A program made the position numbers and the translations under genes. DNA of 64,000 nucleotides from positions 1 to 64,000 of the forward strand of contig JAYMGJ010000294.1 in NCBI GenBank assembly GCA_037178675.1, given 5' to 3'. Below the pieces are notes generated by a model. That model saw only the letters and a list, made by a program, of their open reading frames with translations. It ran no database searches and was not told where the DNA came from. The stretch is from Scleroderma bovista (taxonomy: Eukaryota; Basidiomycota; Agaricomycetes; Boletales; Sclerodermataceae). Below are positions 41,249 through 52,401 of the stretch, piece after piece. The stretch's first letter is position 1. Each line of letters begins with the position of its first letter.

Positions 41249-42166
41249 TTACATGGACGCGAGTGGTCTGGGTTTGTCTGGGTACCGGACATGGTAGTTT
41301 TCTAAGAGTTCCGTTGTGTTACCAAGTTTGGTGGCAAGTAGCCATGACGTTTCTTTGTCAGTTCCCTCGTAACTGGACCAACGTACCAAGTAAAGCAACT
41401 TGCATGTTTTGCGTCAATGGTCAACCTTGGAGTTGAGGATCTCAGAGATCTCGAACTCCGGTTCACCATCTACTTCAACCGGTGGCGGAGGAGGTTGTAT
41501 CCGGTCCGGTATGGTGTTGGGTGTGGCCGGTTCGAGTTGGGAGACATGGAAGACGGGGTGAACTGTGCGCATGGAATCTGGAAGATGGAGCGTAAAAGAG
41601 AGGGAGCCTACTTGCGCGATGATAGTGTAGGGCCCCAGGTTCTTCTCTGATAGCTTTTTGGATGGTCGTGTTGACCGGAAGTATTTGGCTTTCACGTACA
41701 CTTGGTCACCAACCTTGAAGTCCAGTGCTGGAGTATGTTTGGCATCGGCCGGACCTTGGTAGTGAAGTTGTGCATTGGCCATTTCTTCTCGAAGGTACTG
41801 ATGCAGCAACTTGAGGTCGACTGCATAGTCACGAGCCCTAGCAGAGGTCATGTCGCGTTCTGGGTAGACAGAGATGTTAGGGTGATAGCCCTTGTTCGTG
41901 AAGAACAAAGAGACTCCGGTGGTAGCACTAGGTGCATTGTTGTATGTGAACTCTGCCAACGGGAGTAGGTCTGCCCAGTTGTCCTGCTGGTAGTTGCAGT
42001 AGATCCGGAGGTATTGTTCAAGAGTCTGGTTAGACCGGGTGGTAACCGGAGGTGAAGTGGAGGCGCATGTCGAGGGCCTTCCCAAGTGACCGGAAGAAGT
42101 GGGAGACAAACTCTGTACCGCGATCTGAGGTGACGTGGGTGGGAACACCGTGCTTGGAGAACACAT
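41249..42166 (-). pseudogene. Chromovirus G2 integrase C-terminus and chromodomain
   Basis: It begins with the end of the catalytic core (NQTLEQYLRIYCNYQ, WADLLPLAEFTYNNA). The GPY/F module follows (KNLGPYTIIAQVG, HPVFHVSQLEPA). The chromodomain reads FEISEILNSKVDH, a TGA, then KLLYLVRWSSYEGTDKETSW, and ends at TAA 41249-41251. Chromodomains direct integration to heterochromatin marked by H3K9 methylation. The third catalytic Glu should lie in the short damaged stretch near 42050, where the usual GQTERTN segment is altered. Confidence 0.82.
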
Positions 42167-42736
42167 GGAGCAAGAAGAGTTTTGCGAGCTCTGGGCTAGT
42201 GATGGTGTCGTGAGTAGGGATGAAGATGGCTTGTTTAGAAAGCCAGTCTACCACGACCAGGATGGCTGTGAAGCCAGTGGATGAAGGGAGTTGCTTGATG
42301 AAATCCATAGATATGGAATTCCATGGCTTCTCTGGTATGGGGAGCTGTTTCAGCAATCCGTAGGGTCTATGGCATCTTTGACGAAGGTCTGGAGACCAGG
42401 CCAAGTATACTCATGCCGGATTAGCTCTAGAGTCCAGTTTTGCCCAAAGTGACCAGAGAGTGGGTGGTCGTGTCGATACCAGAGTACCTGGAGACGGAGA
42501 TCATCCAAGTCCGGTACGTATATGCAACCGTCTAGTTGAAGGAATCCAGCCTCGTCTGTGGACCAGCGAGAGTCCGGTGGATCTGCAAGGTGGACCTGGG
42601 CAATGGGATCAGAGGGTAGTGCGGAGAGAATGTCGCTATGGAGTGTTTTGATGTCCATGATTGCAACTGCACGGAGGACCAGAAACTCTAGATAAGTAGC
42701 GCGAAGAGAGTTAGAGAGCTGTTCTTGAGTGAACAC
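42030..42736 (-). pseudogene. Chromovirus G2 integrase N-terminus and core
   Basis: The His half of the zinc module is kept (HDHPLSGHFGQNWTLELI). The Cys half (CxxC) is deleted: compared with G1, about 15 residues are missing after LQTFVKD and the frame shifts there. The core follows with SMDFIKQLP and TSDRGTEF, giving the first two catalytic Asp. Loss of the zinc module should abolish integration. Confidence 0.82.
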
Positions 42737-42802
42737 CGGCCTAAGATTTTGGGGGTTAACCCGGGTGTAGCCACTATCCCCCTCTTTGGGGTAGACATCC
42801 CA

Positions 42803-43306
42803 TCATCTAGTGAGAGCGTCAGGCTTGGCACCGAGCTTATCAGGGTGGAAGCGAATGACAAGATTAAACTGAGGTAAAAATTCGGACCACTGGGCTTGCC
42901 GGCGGGAAAGTACTTTTGAGGTAGAGAAGTACTCAAGGTTTTTGTGGTCCGTGATGACATCTATGGGAGCAGCAGAGCCTTCTAGATAGTGGCGCCAATT
43001 CCGGAAAGCCTCGAAGATGGCGAGGAGTTCTTTATCATGGGTGTCGTAGTTCAACTCCGGAGCAGTCAAAGTCCGGGAGTAGTACATGACCGGATGGATC
43101 TCTCCGTCGGCGCAGGTAATAGACAAGATGCCAGCGATGGCGTAGTCAGAGGCGTCAGTTTCTACGATGATAGGGGTGTCCAGAATAAAATGAGTGAGGA
43201 TAGGCGTGGTGGTGAAGGCATGCTTCAGCGTGTTGAAGGAGCGTCGACAGTCATTGGAGAAGTTCCAAGGAGCGTCTTTCCAGGTGAGCTGGGTAAGAGG
43301 GACCAC
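42803..43306 (-). pseudogene. Chromovirus G2 RNase H region
   Basis: RNase H reads TPIIVETDASDYAIAGIL, YDTHDKELLAIFEAF and TDHKNLEYF, and ends GAKPDALTR. A TGA at each end separates it from RT (near 43330) and integrase (near 42800). Both stops replace expected Arg codons. Confidence 0.85.
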
Positions 43307-43330
43307 AATGTCTGAGTAGTTGAATATAAA

Positions 43331-44662
43331 TCAGCAGTAGAAGTTGGCAAAGCCCAAGAAGGACTGGATGTCCTTAACCTTTCGAGGTTCAGGCCAGTCG
43401 GAGATGGTCTGGATTTTGTCTGGAGACATTGTCAAACCATCTGGAGATAGGCGGTAGCCAAGATACTCTACCGAGTCCGAGTGGAACTCGCACTTTTCCG
43501 GTTTGGCGAAGAGGCCATGTAACCGGAGTCGGCGGAGCACTTCCTGGATGTGCTGCTGGTGGGACTCCATATCCTCAGAGTAGATGAGGATGTCATTGAG
43601 GTACACGACAACACAGACATCCAGCATGTCAGCAAAGATGGTATTGACAAAGTGCTGGAAGGCTGCTGGGGTGTTAGTGAGGCCGAAGGGCATGACTAAC
43701 CACTCGTAAGACCCATAGCGCGTACGGAAGGCGGTCTTCCACTCGTCGCCCAGAGCAATCTGGACTAGATGGTATGCATGCTGGAGATCGATCTTTGAAT
43801 AGATTTTAGCACGGCTGGGTGAGTCCAAAAGATCAGAGATTAGGGGGAGTGGATAGCGATCCTTCTTAGTGATTTTGTTTAGACCTCGGAAGTCAACACA
43901 GAGGCGGAGTGAGCCATCCTTCTTTTTTACAAAGAGGACCAGAGCAGCGTGGGAGGAAGCGGTAGGATGGATGAAACCTGTATTTAGATTCTCGTCGATG
44001 AAAGTCCAGAGAGTGGAGAGCTCAACCGGAGACAGTGAGTAGAGAGTTCCCAAAGGTGGAGAGGTACCTTCTTCAAGGTCAATCTTCAGATTGTACTCGT
44101 GATGCGGGGGAAGTTCAGAGGCCTTTGCCTTACTGAACACGTCCACATAATTGCGATACTCTGGAGGGACGATGTCCAAGTCCGGCGGAGTAGAGGCAGA
44201 GGAAGAACGAGCCTTCGCTGAGTCAGAGGGTTCTGCAGGAGTCCAGAATGTTAAACTGCTCAGTACCCAGTCAATCAACAGATTGTAGCGGGTGAGCCAG
44301 TTATGTCCAAGGACAATCGAGCAGTCAGAGTCTAATGGAGTGAGGTAAAAGGTCATAGGGATGACATCACCAGATGCAGGGAATTTCACTGATAAATCGA
44401 CAGCTTGAGTGATTACAAAATTCGAGGTACTGTCAAAGAGCCAGAGTACAATTGGAGAAACGGAGTAAGTTAGGAGAGAGTGTCCGAGAGCATACTTGGT
44501 ATCTACAAAACAGTGCGTGGAACCGGAGTCCACAAGCGCACGGAGTTCTGGTAAATCGTAAGATGAGAGGAAAACATGAGGCATAAGGGAGTTAGGATCG
44601 TAAAGAGCGGACACGTTGAGGTGGGCCTCCTTGGGTGCACTTCCGGAGTCAACACAGCTCAC
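43331..44662 (-). CDS. pol: Chromovirus G2 protease and reverse transcriptase
   Basis: A 443-residue frame. The aspartic protease motif LRALVDSGSTHCFVD is followed by VLGHNWLTRYNLLIDW. A linker leads into the reverse transcriptase from YRNYVDVFSKAKA through LRLCVDFRGLNKIT, GLTNTPAAFQHFVN and the active site YLNDILIYSED. The active site should read YLDD, so Asp is replaced by Asn and the polymerase is likely dead. It ends at a TGA in place of Arg in FANFYRRF. ATG 44662 lies just past the gag stop at 44689, in a different frame, so a frameshift may link gag to pol. Confidence 0.85.
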   Translation of the reverse strand: MSCVDSGSAPKEAHLNVSALYDPNSLMPHVFLSSYDLPELRALVDSGSTHCFVDTKYALGHSLLTYSVSPIVLWLFDSTSNFVITQAVDLSVKFPASGDVIPMTFYLTPLDSDCSIVLGHNWLTRYNLLIDWVLSSLTFWTPAEPSDSAKARSSSASTPPDLDIVPPEYRNYVDVFSKAKASELPPHHEYNLKIDLEEGTSPPLGTLYSLSPVELSTLWTFIDENLNTGFIHPTASSHAALVLFVKKKDGSLRLCVDFRGLNKITKKDRYPLPLISDLLDSPSRAKIYSKIDLQHAYHLVQIALGDEWKTAFRTRYGSYEWLVMPFGLTNTPAAFQHFVNTIFADMLDVCVVVYLNDILIYSEDMESHQQHIQEVLRRLRLHGLFAKPEKCEFHSDSVEYLGYRLSPDGLTMSPDKIQTISDWPEPRKVKDIQSFLGFANFYC

Positions 44663-44688
44663 CGGTTGTGTGGAGGGCCGGGAGCTGC

Positions 44689-46149
44689 TTACTCTTTTTT
44701 TGACTCGGAGTTGGCACCCGAGTTGGAGTCCGTCTTACTGGACTCAGCAGCGATGGCCACAGCGCGAGCTTTGGCCTTTTTGGTCTTCTTGGGACAGTTG
44801 TCCACGAAGTGACCAGTACCCCCGCAGAACATGCAGAGGTTATTGTCCAGACGCCTTTTGTGCTCGTCTGCGGTTAGCTTCCCATCCTTACCAAGCTTGT
44901 TGGTCAGGTCCGGTCTGGAACCAGAGGAGGACTGGTTGCTGGTCAATTTGGACGAGCCGGAGGAGTTGCTGGTGCTGGTGGAGTTGCCGGTGCTGGTGGA
45001 GTTGCTGGTCTGAGCTTGACCAGACTTGGGGGTGTTGCCTCCGGAGTTGGAGGGCTTGGTGGAGGATGAGGTAGGCTGGCTCTTCGTCATATGAGAGATC
45101 TCATCTTTGCGCTCCCAATAGTGCGTGTCAATTTCTTGACAAAGGGCTCTCAGCCCATTCAGAGTCAGGGGCTTCCCAACTCGAGTGATCTCATCCTTGA
45201 GGTGGTCCGGGAGACCAGAGTAGAATAGGCGGTGGAGCGCGCCATCTCCATAGTCCTGGACCTGGGAGGCGAATCGGTTGAAGTCTACAATGTACCACGT
45301 TACGCAGTGAGCATCCTTCATCCGGAGATGCTTGAGCTGATGTTCGGCGTCAGCTATGGGGTCGTGAGGACCAAAGGTGCTTTGGAGTTCAGCGATGAAG
45401 TGGACCCAGCTGTCCATCCAGTGTGGGCGGTCAGCCGGATTGCCGGAGTTGAGGAGGTCCGGTTCGAACCATTCCAGCGTCATACCTTTAAGATAGGACT
45501 GGGCAAACATTACCCTTGCTCTATCTTGATGGAAGGCCTTGGCGCGATCCTGGAAACACAGTTTGCACTGGACCAAGAAGGTCCGGAGTTTCTTGGGGTC
45601 CATGCCATCAAAGGTGTCTGGTTCACGGACTTTGGCATGGGAGGAAGAGGATTCGTTGGTATGACGAGAGGAGCAAGAGAGGCGGTTAACGGCAACGGCG
45701 AGATTATGGAAGACAGCCAGACTAGGATCTAGCTCTTCTGTGGCATTGACGAACTCATCGTCGTTGTTGTCATTGTTGTTATCGCCATCTCCAGGGTCAT
45801 CCGGATCATCTCTGGGTCCGTCCTCAGGGCCAAACCATTGATAACGACCTGGTTCGCGACATTCCAGAGTGGAGTCATGGCGACAGGGAAATCCATCATC
45901 AGGAACAGATCCATGACAACCAAGGTCTGCAGAACCACGAAGGCTCTGGGACGCAGCATCTCGACACAGAGTCAAAGACGCTGTTGGGTTTCGAGCTGTA
46001 AAACTCCGGAATTGGCTTACGGAAGCCGGAGGTTGCCTGCAGTTAGACAGGGCTTGCTGGGTGGCGGATAGGTGGAGATCGTCTACTGCACCTGCTTCCT
46101 CAGCAAGGGCTGCAGCAGTACAAGCGTGAGAGCACGTGGTCATAGTCAT
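44689..46149 (-). CDS. gag: Chromovirus G2 Gag protein
   Basis: An intact 486-residue Gag. The N-terminus is variable, with a Cys/Ala-rich start and an acidic Asp/Asn run (DNNNDNNDDEF). The retrotransposon Gag core covers about residues 170-330 (DTFDGMDPKKLRTFLVQ, YLKGMTLEWFEPDLL, LKDEITRVGKP). A Ser/Thr/Asn-rich linker leads to the CCHC knuckle CMFCGGTGHFVDNC near residue 450, followed by a Lys/Ala-rich tail. It forms the particle and binds RNA. ATG 46149 lies 69 bases inside the 5' LTR. This is the best preserved gypsy gene in the window. Confidence 0.9.
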   Translation of the reverse strand: MTMTTCSHACTAAALAEEAGAVDDLHLSATQQALSNCRQPPASVSQFRSFTARNPTASLTLCRDAASQSLRGSADLGCHGSVPDDGFPCRHDSTLECREPGRYQWFGPEDGPRDDPDDPGDGDNNNDNNDDEFVNATEELDPSLAVFHNLAVAVNRLSCSSRHTNESSSSHAKVREPDTFDGMDPKKLRTFLVQCKLCFQDRAKAFHQDRARVMFAQSYLKGMTLEWFEPDLLNSGNPADRPHWMDSWVHFIAELQSTFGPHDPIADAEHQLKHLRMKDAHCVTWYIVDFNRFASQVQDYGDGALHRLFYSGLPDHLKDEITRVGKPLTLNGLRALCQEIDTHYWERKDEISHMTKSQPTSSSTKPSNSGGNTPKSGQAQTSNSTSTGNSTSTSNSSGSSKLTSNQSSSGSRPDLTNKLGKDGKLTADEHKRRLDNNLCMFCGGTGHFVDNCPKKTKKAKARAVAIAAESSKTDSNSGANSESKKE

Positions 46150-46218
46150 AAGAGATGGGACTAGATATGCATACTAGGTTTAGAACAGTGAACCCACACA
46201 AGTGCGAGTCTGAAATAC

Positions 46219-46834
46219 TGTCAAGTCCGGGTCTACTCCGGTAGGGGGTCCAGTCAAGTCTGGACGAAGGTGGACGAAGGAGGAGGGCAGAGGGCTGGAC
46301 AAGGGATAGTCTGGCCAGAGTTGGTGACCACTTGGATTCAACGACAAGGATGACATGTGTTGATCCCTTGTGTAGGTTCCGGTCAAGGTGACGATGACAG
46401 AGACAGAGACAGAGACAGGGACAGGAGTAGTGACTATAGTTGATTTCAGACTGATGAGTACAGGATAATCTACAGAGTACTTATACTAAGTGCAAACTAG
46501 GGACGAGTATATACGGTGACAAGTAAACAGCCTAATGGCAGACAAAGGACGACTGGAGTAAGGGATAGATCAGGTCCAATGAAAATAAACCAGGTCCAGT
46601 GAAAATACTACAAGGTATGAGATATAACGAGTTCATGGAGAACTCACGTCAAGGCAGGGTAGACAGGCAAGTGTGGTAAAGACTGTATGCGGGCTAGACC
46701 AAGGGTCATAGTTAGCGGAAGGTTATCTGTGTGACCGTTGACCGGAGTAACTGAGAACGACCGGAGTTGAGCTGTAGAACTGCGATGTGACTGGAGTAAC
46801 CAGATATGATCCAGAGTTGGACATGGTCATAACA
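46219..46834 (-). repeat. 5' LTR, chromovirus G2 (616 bp)
   Basis: Plus-strand ends are TGTCAAG and ATAACA. Apart from one missing 21-bp unit it is almost the same as 38929-39565. The target duplication GATTT follows at 46835-46839. Confidence 0.95.
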
Positions 46835-49800
46835 GATTTAGTGTGTGTCTTGGTCAATTACTATCGGGCACATCGGCACTACTTTTCAGTGTAGAAACTC
46901 CAGCCAGATGATATTGGATTTCACCAGCCCTTATGAAACTGTGTGGAAGTGATGTATTCACGTAGTGTACAACAGTGTGGATATACATTGCAACAGATTA
47001 TACCCGCGCATTGTGGTCATAGCAATACTGGCTGCCTGCCGTTTCAGTGCTGTCATGATCGTTGTGAGTCAAGGCAGCATTTGTTGGAGATAAACAGAAC
47101 TGTTATGGTTTGTTTACTTACTTACATAAGCATAAAGCGCACATACAGTAGAGTCCATTACCATAGTCCCTCAGTAGCTTGCCAGCATACTGAGGGTGAG
47201 TACCATTCCTACTAATCACTTTCACACATACTGATACCTTGTAGTTACCTACAGGTATATATCTAATATATCAGTAGCTTGCCAGCATACTGAGGTTACC
47301 TACAGCCTCTCCTTCTCCCTTCTTTCAGGCTAGATCTTCCCTGTGCAGACCACCACCTTTCTATAGCATTGGCTGCCCATGTTCCTAGTCTCGTCATCTG
47401 TTGCTTGCGACAGTGCTGGTTGACCAGATCACATCACTGCATTGCTCCGATACAAACAGAGTGCACCATCATCCCATTTTTCGATCATTGTTGGATTCGG
47501 CAGACCCTGTGAGTATTGGATATCGAACAGAATGAAATCCACTTACATGCTATTGTCTACATCTTGCATCCTCACAACACCACCAGTATTCCCTCCATCC
47601 CTTGGGCAAGATTTGTATAATGAACCAGGGCTCATGTTAACGACACGCTCTTGAAATGAATACAATCGTGGAGCCCACAGCTCTGGGTGAGAAATATGTA
47701 AGTCAGTGATAGCAGAGACAAGTGTGATCACTGTGGATTGTACTTCAATGTTTATGTAAGCAATAACAAGTTCAAGCCTGTGGAGTTGCTCTAGATTCCA
47801 TAAATAAGGTAGATAGAAATGTCACCTACTAATGATATGAATCCCAGTCGTGGAACAGGGTCAACTGGTTGAACAGTTGAACAGGTGTCTTGAGACATGG
47901 TTGTGGTACACAAGATGTAATCAAGTGGAGCTTGAAATTCCACATGTGTCATCAGATGTGACTACTAAGGATGGGAGAGAGTGACAGACTATATCATTCC
48001 ATGCAATGGGGAACATGGCAGCCAGTGCCATGCACATCGTCACCAAGGTAGGTGCCAAGAGGTCAAAATGAGCAATATGTGGGTGGGGGTCATGCCTGAG
48101 TAGATAATGAAGCTGTTGAAGAAGAGTGTTGGAAGGTACGAGCTTTTCTACCTCATGACCGCATTTCCATCACCTACATATGCATCAGATACCAATCTGG
48201 CATCCCTGCTGACCTCCCCACGAACGCCCAAAGTTCTCCAGGTCAAGCCATGGCCATTGATCAGACATATCCATCCTCTCCCAGGCGCTCTCCCTGCTCG
48301 CTGCCTTGCTCAACCTCACCCCGACCACGGCCTTCCCCGCCATTGAGCGTGAGCTACTCAGTGATATATAACCAATTGCACATTCCCTGGTCATGTCTGG
48401 CACCACGTTCGACAGTTACCGTTCTGTGGCAGGCCTTTCCACTCTACCTCCTGGAACATGGGCACCACAACTAGGTTTGATACTTCTAGTACAGGGTATG
48501 GTTCCCTTCCCTCTTCACCTGCAAAGATCAAGGCTGGGTCCCACTATCTCATCAGCGTCTTCCATTTTGGATTCCCTTTCCATGTCATCTTTGTTGGCTC
48601 CCCCTACTAGGGGCAACACTACTCTTCACAGCATCAAGGTCCATGTCCAACCTTGCTCCAACAGTCTCCACTCTGTCTTCTGCAAACATATCGGTCTCCA
48701 CTCATGTCAGTCTGTAGAATTGTTGTGGCATGGAAGGAGCACACTCTCTTACTCGGAAAATCACCTCAATTGCCCATGGTGTCCACTACCTCTCAAGCAA
48801 GGCAGGTCACAGGTAAAAGTGGGGGTCTTGGCAGAGTGTTGAGTCCGAGACAACACACTGAAGGAAGTGGCCCTCAAGCTCAGAATGGGTGAAATGGATC
48901 TGGCAATGCAAACGGCAACCACCATCCTATGACTCCAAAAAACATTGCTAGCAGCATCATTTCTCTGCCATTTGACATGACTGAACTGGGTGCCCATGCT
49001 CTTGATAGATGTGAGGTAAGCTTCTTGTTTGTGGAATGGAACCTTGGGATTTACCTTTTCTTTCTTTTTCAACAGCCCTTTCAGATAGGGGTTTTGTGGT
49101 ACCTTAATGTGCATTTGGGTGGCAGCATTGTGAAGCCATCTTGTTATCTTGGATCGCTCCAGGCAGAAGCAGGGGTGTTGTCACTCTGGACTTATTAAAC
49201 TATGCTGAAGTTTGCTCAGTTGCTTCTGGCACCAGGGAGGACATCAAAACTATTCCCACTAGGGCGCAAGTCGTGGGAGGCCACAGTTCCAATTTACTAG
49301 AGTTACTTTGCTCAAGTTCCCAATTATTATTCAGCAATGATGTAGCAAAGTTAGCTGCCAAGAGTGCCCACGAGAGAGTCCACTGATTAGTGCAATTTGG
49401 TGAGGGTTAAATTCCGGCTCCAGTTGTTATGTATGACTAACTTTACAGGGAAGCACTGGACCATTCCATCACACTACCAGCCATTCAGAGCCAGGATCTC
49501 CCACTGGATCCATTCAGATGACCCGTACGATAACCAGTCAAACAAGCACATCTGAATTGGCATCGTGCCCAGCATCTACCATTTTGTCCCTCCGCCTTAC
49601 ATTATCCCCAGCCTCTACGACTTGTCAGGCAGTCTAAGTAGTACTAGGTCACCCTCACGTGAACCTTCATATCCGACTCACCACACGTGCACACCAATTA
49701 TGCAGCTGTTTCGATTTAGTCATGTGTATATCCCAGAGACTCTCATGTCATTGTTCCCAGTGAGAGCTCGTTGCGCTGTATTAACTTATTGACTGACCTG

Positions 49801-50796
49801 GATGCGGGGTTCGCAACCGCTGTTAGGATGACAAGGAACACAAAACCTGGCCTTGGACTGGGTTGAGTATCATTGGAGGCACAATCCTGGGGAGACAGAT
49901 TGCCTGTCACTGTTTCGAGTGGCCCGCAACTTGGTTGGGATGTCAGAGCAACGCCACCTCCCAGCTCAAAGATGAAGCTGAGATTACTTTCAATCTCTTG
50001 AATGATGTTTTCTTCTTGGCAGCTTCGGAGATGTTAAAGCAACATGGGTGAGTCCTTGTTCTACTTGCTGATTAATATCTGATTGGGACCCAACTTCATT
50101 TGGCCTTATCACTGATAAGACTGCATTGGAGTGGCTCGAATACTCAGATTGTCCTGTTTACACTATCATACAGGCACACTGAATCAAACTTGTACCTTGG
50201 CGACTCTCATGATGACTCTTTTGCATGCACACCCATGTCTCCATTTTGATCCTCATCCAGGAATGCTGAGACTCACTGTTACGCACCAAACATGTTTGGT
50301 ACTGTGGACATGGAGAAAGTTAGCCAATGAAACTAATGTGAAGAATGTGAAGAATGCACCCAAGATCTGTTGAAAGATTGTCCCGACATGAGGGATACAG
50401 ACAGCCCTCGCTATCCATATCACGCAAAGTCAAGACTATCTTTATGCGAAGAATAAATACAAGCTTGTTGTAGCCATCTATCGCACGAGAATGACTATCC
50501 TGATGTGAGAGATGAATGCCAACACTGACAGTCATCTATTGCACGAGAACCGCCAAGAAGCAGAAGAATCTGAGGATTGATGATCATTTCAGTATGAGAG
50601 AGGAATGCAACCTACTGCAGTCCAACTCCCATACCAGAACAACCAAAGAAGCAGAAGAAACGATAGAGAAACAAAGGAGAAAAGGAAGAATCATTTTTAA
50701 CACCCAAATGTCAAATTTAGGCGCCCAGTGCTGGCATTCCGATATTTTGAATAGCTCTGCCATTTTTAAAGCTATCAATCATGTGACTATACCATC
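46835..50796. other. Decayed intergenic sequence without recognised genes
   Basis: Short protein-like pieces separated by intron-like signals are scattered on the plus strand, for example IASSIISLPFDMTELGAHAL near 48938 and ATWLGCQSNATSQLKDEAE near 49930. A 24-bp direct repeat CAGTAGCTTGCCAGCATACTGAGG occurs at 47172 and 47272, exactly 100 bp apart, with GTTACCTACAG also repeated. Near 50460-50540 the phrase CTAT(C/T)GCACGAGAA recurs. I cannot assign any gene. Confidence 0.4.
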
Positions 50797-51354
50797 ATGG
50801 AGCCTAGACTGTGGTCTATCTGCCTGTCAAGTTCCGACATAAATCTGTTTATTTTCCACAGAGATATTCCACCTGCAATCCAGACACCCACTTCATCACT
50901 CACTATGGAGTCTGCATTTTCTCTGGAACGTTTCTCCACTATTGCAGCAGACCTCAACTATGTCCTGCTCTTGGCACAGCCTCTCCCTGAGCTCCTGTGT
51001 ACTGTCTGGTACATATCTTCCAAGCCTGCTCCCTCAGTTCCTCTTGTTCTCAGTCAGCATGTTCTCCTCGTCAGTCCTGTGTCACGCACATACTTTGGTC
51101 ATCTCAAGTCTATTGTTAGACTTGAAAATTCATACCTGGTCGTCTCTGTGTCTCCTGAGTCTTCTGCATATGGTGTTTTTATCCCAGAGTCCTGTCACAT
51201 CCATCTTCCTCTATCATTCATCTTGCTTCCCTGGACTCCCCATCAGTGGCTCCATTCAACATATAAGGGCCATTCAATCTTACTAAATGAAAGTCTAGGT
51301 AATTTCACTATACTGCTCCCCGCTCAAAGTTCCCTTTGTCTCAAGGAGCTCTAG
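50797..51354 (+). CDS. Unrecognised open frame, 185 residues
   Basis: A plus-strand frame rich in Leu, Ser and Pro (ESAFSLERFSTIAADLNYVL, LPELLCTVWYISSKPAPS). It could be an exon of a decayed gene. An acceptor-like TTTCCACAG occurs near 50862. No domain is recognised, and nothing around it supports a function. Confidence 0.25.
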   Translation: MEPRLWSICLSSSDINLFIFHRDIPPAIQTPTSSLTMESAFSLERFSTIAADLNYVLLLAQPLPELLCTVWYISSKPAPSVPLVLSQHVLLVSPVSRTYFGHLKSIVRLENSYLVVSVSPESSAYGVFIPESCHIHLPLSFILLPWTPHQWLHSTYKGHSILLNESLGNFTILLPAQSSLCLKEL

Positions 51355-51929
51355 ATAACATGGAATGGCTCCTTGCTTCCGGCTTTTCATGCATATGAGT
51401 CCCAGCTATTGTGACATTCGCTTTTGAAAAGTTCTGGAGAACGACGTATTGCAGTCAAACCTGATTTCATGATACCCTTCCACAAGAATCAAGGTTTACT
51501 TGCCTTGTTTTGTGGATGCATTTGGAGGAGACCTGGCTCACACAGCTCGCAACACTTGTTGCATCGCCCATATGCCTCCTTGATGCATTCGCGCAGACCC
51601 CCACGTCCATTCCCTCTGGATACCTTATCCACAGTTGGCAAGCACCTTTGTCCTTTCATCTCTACTTCTGCTAACATGCATCACTGGAAGCCCCAATCTG
51701 CAGCGTCAGTTTTGCAGCAACCTGACTCATTTTACGGCCACGAGCATATTGCATTTGTACCAAGTTTTTTGTCACTTTCCTGGAATTTGTCTGGCTCGAC
51801 AGTCAAATTGACTTGTTTTATTACATATGCCCTCCACTCCACGAAGTTGCATCCTTTGGTCACCTTTGCAGCGTTCATCCTACTACAATGACTCGAGGTA
51901 TGCTTCCTCACCACACAGGGATTGTCTGG

Positions 51930-52107
51930 CCACCACTTGTTCATGCTGGCAAGGTCATCTACAATGACAAGTACTCAAACAAATCAAGGTCAGTCATCGC
52001 CCTGGGCATGCTCCAGCTGAGGGAGATCAACCAGATGGAAAGAGCAATGTGTCAGTACCTGGAGGGGAGTCCAGTGATGTTGAAGGAGTTTGACCATGCC
52101 CTTCTAT
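51930..52107 (+). pseudogene. Cyclin gene fragment
   Basis: The frame reads KVIYNDKYSNKSRS, then GMLQLREINQMERAMCQYLE and PVMLKEF. This closely follows the cyclin-box segment of fungal Pho80/PCL-type and related cyclins (ASKV..DD.YSNKSW, REINQMEREMC.YLEW.LNV). Just upstream another frame reads HLFMLA, which fits the FMLASK segment with a small deletion. Only about 60 residues are present, the Trp-Glu after YLE are missing, and flanking code is not cyclin. It is a captured or decayed fragment, not a working gene. Confidence 0.65.
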
Positions 52108-52253
52108 TCTTTTTGTTTGTGAGTCCCCCCGCCATTCGCTGTTATTTTCTATCGACACCACCCACAACAACAAGTGTCTCTGAAAGGCAACCACATTTTT
52201 CTTCGACTCTCAAGGGCAGGGTGGGACCAGAGACCTGCCCCCCTTGTGTCCAG

Positions 52254-52401
52254 GTGACATTTATCTTGGGATCAACATCATCTCGGAGGAGGAGGCCGCC
52301 GTCAAGCTTGAGTTGGTCAGTCAAGGCCAAGCATCCTCAGCTGGGGTGGGAGTCCAAAGTCTGCAAGACACTGGCTGGTGGCATCGGCATACCTCACCCT
52401 G
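52254..52401 (+). pseudogene. Casein kinase 1 gene fragment
   Basis: Starting exactly after an intron-like acceptor (GTGTCCAG at 52246-52253), the frame reads GDIYLGINIISEEEAAVKLE, the Gly-loop end and catalytic-Lys strand of casein kinase 1. A 4-bp insertion (TGGT near 52314) shifts the frame, after which SVKAKHPQLGWESKVCKTL and AGGIGIP continue the same kinase. The Gly-rich loop start and the catalytic core are absent. About 50 residues match, which is very specific for this kinase family. The kept intron edge suggests capture at DNA level. Confidence 0.8.

Larger units (their letters stand above)
38929..46834 (-). mobile_element. Complete Ty3/gypsy chromovirus G2 with antisense accessory gene
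   Basis: The LTRs at 38929-39565 and 46219-46834 are nearly identical. A perfect 5-bp duplication GATTT flanks the element (38924-38928 and 46835-46839). Gag-pol reads on the minus strand and ends at about 41249 with a chromodomain. A spliced gene on the plus strand (39731-41086) occupies the space between the pol end and the 3' LTR, tail to tail with pol. Near-identical LTRs imply a fairly young insertion, yet pol carries stops and a deletion, so it was probably copied in trans or decayed fast. Confidence 0.96.
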
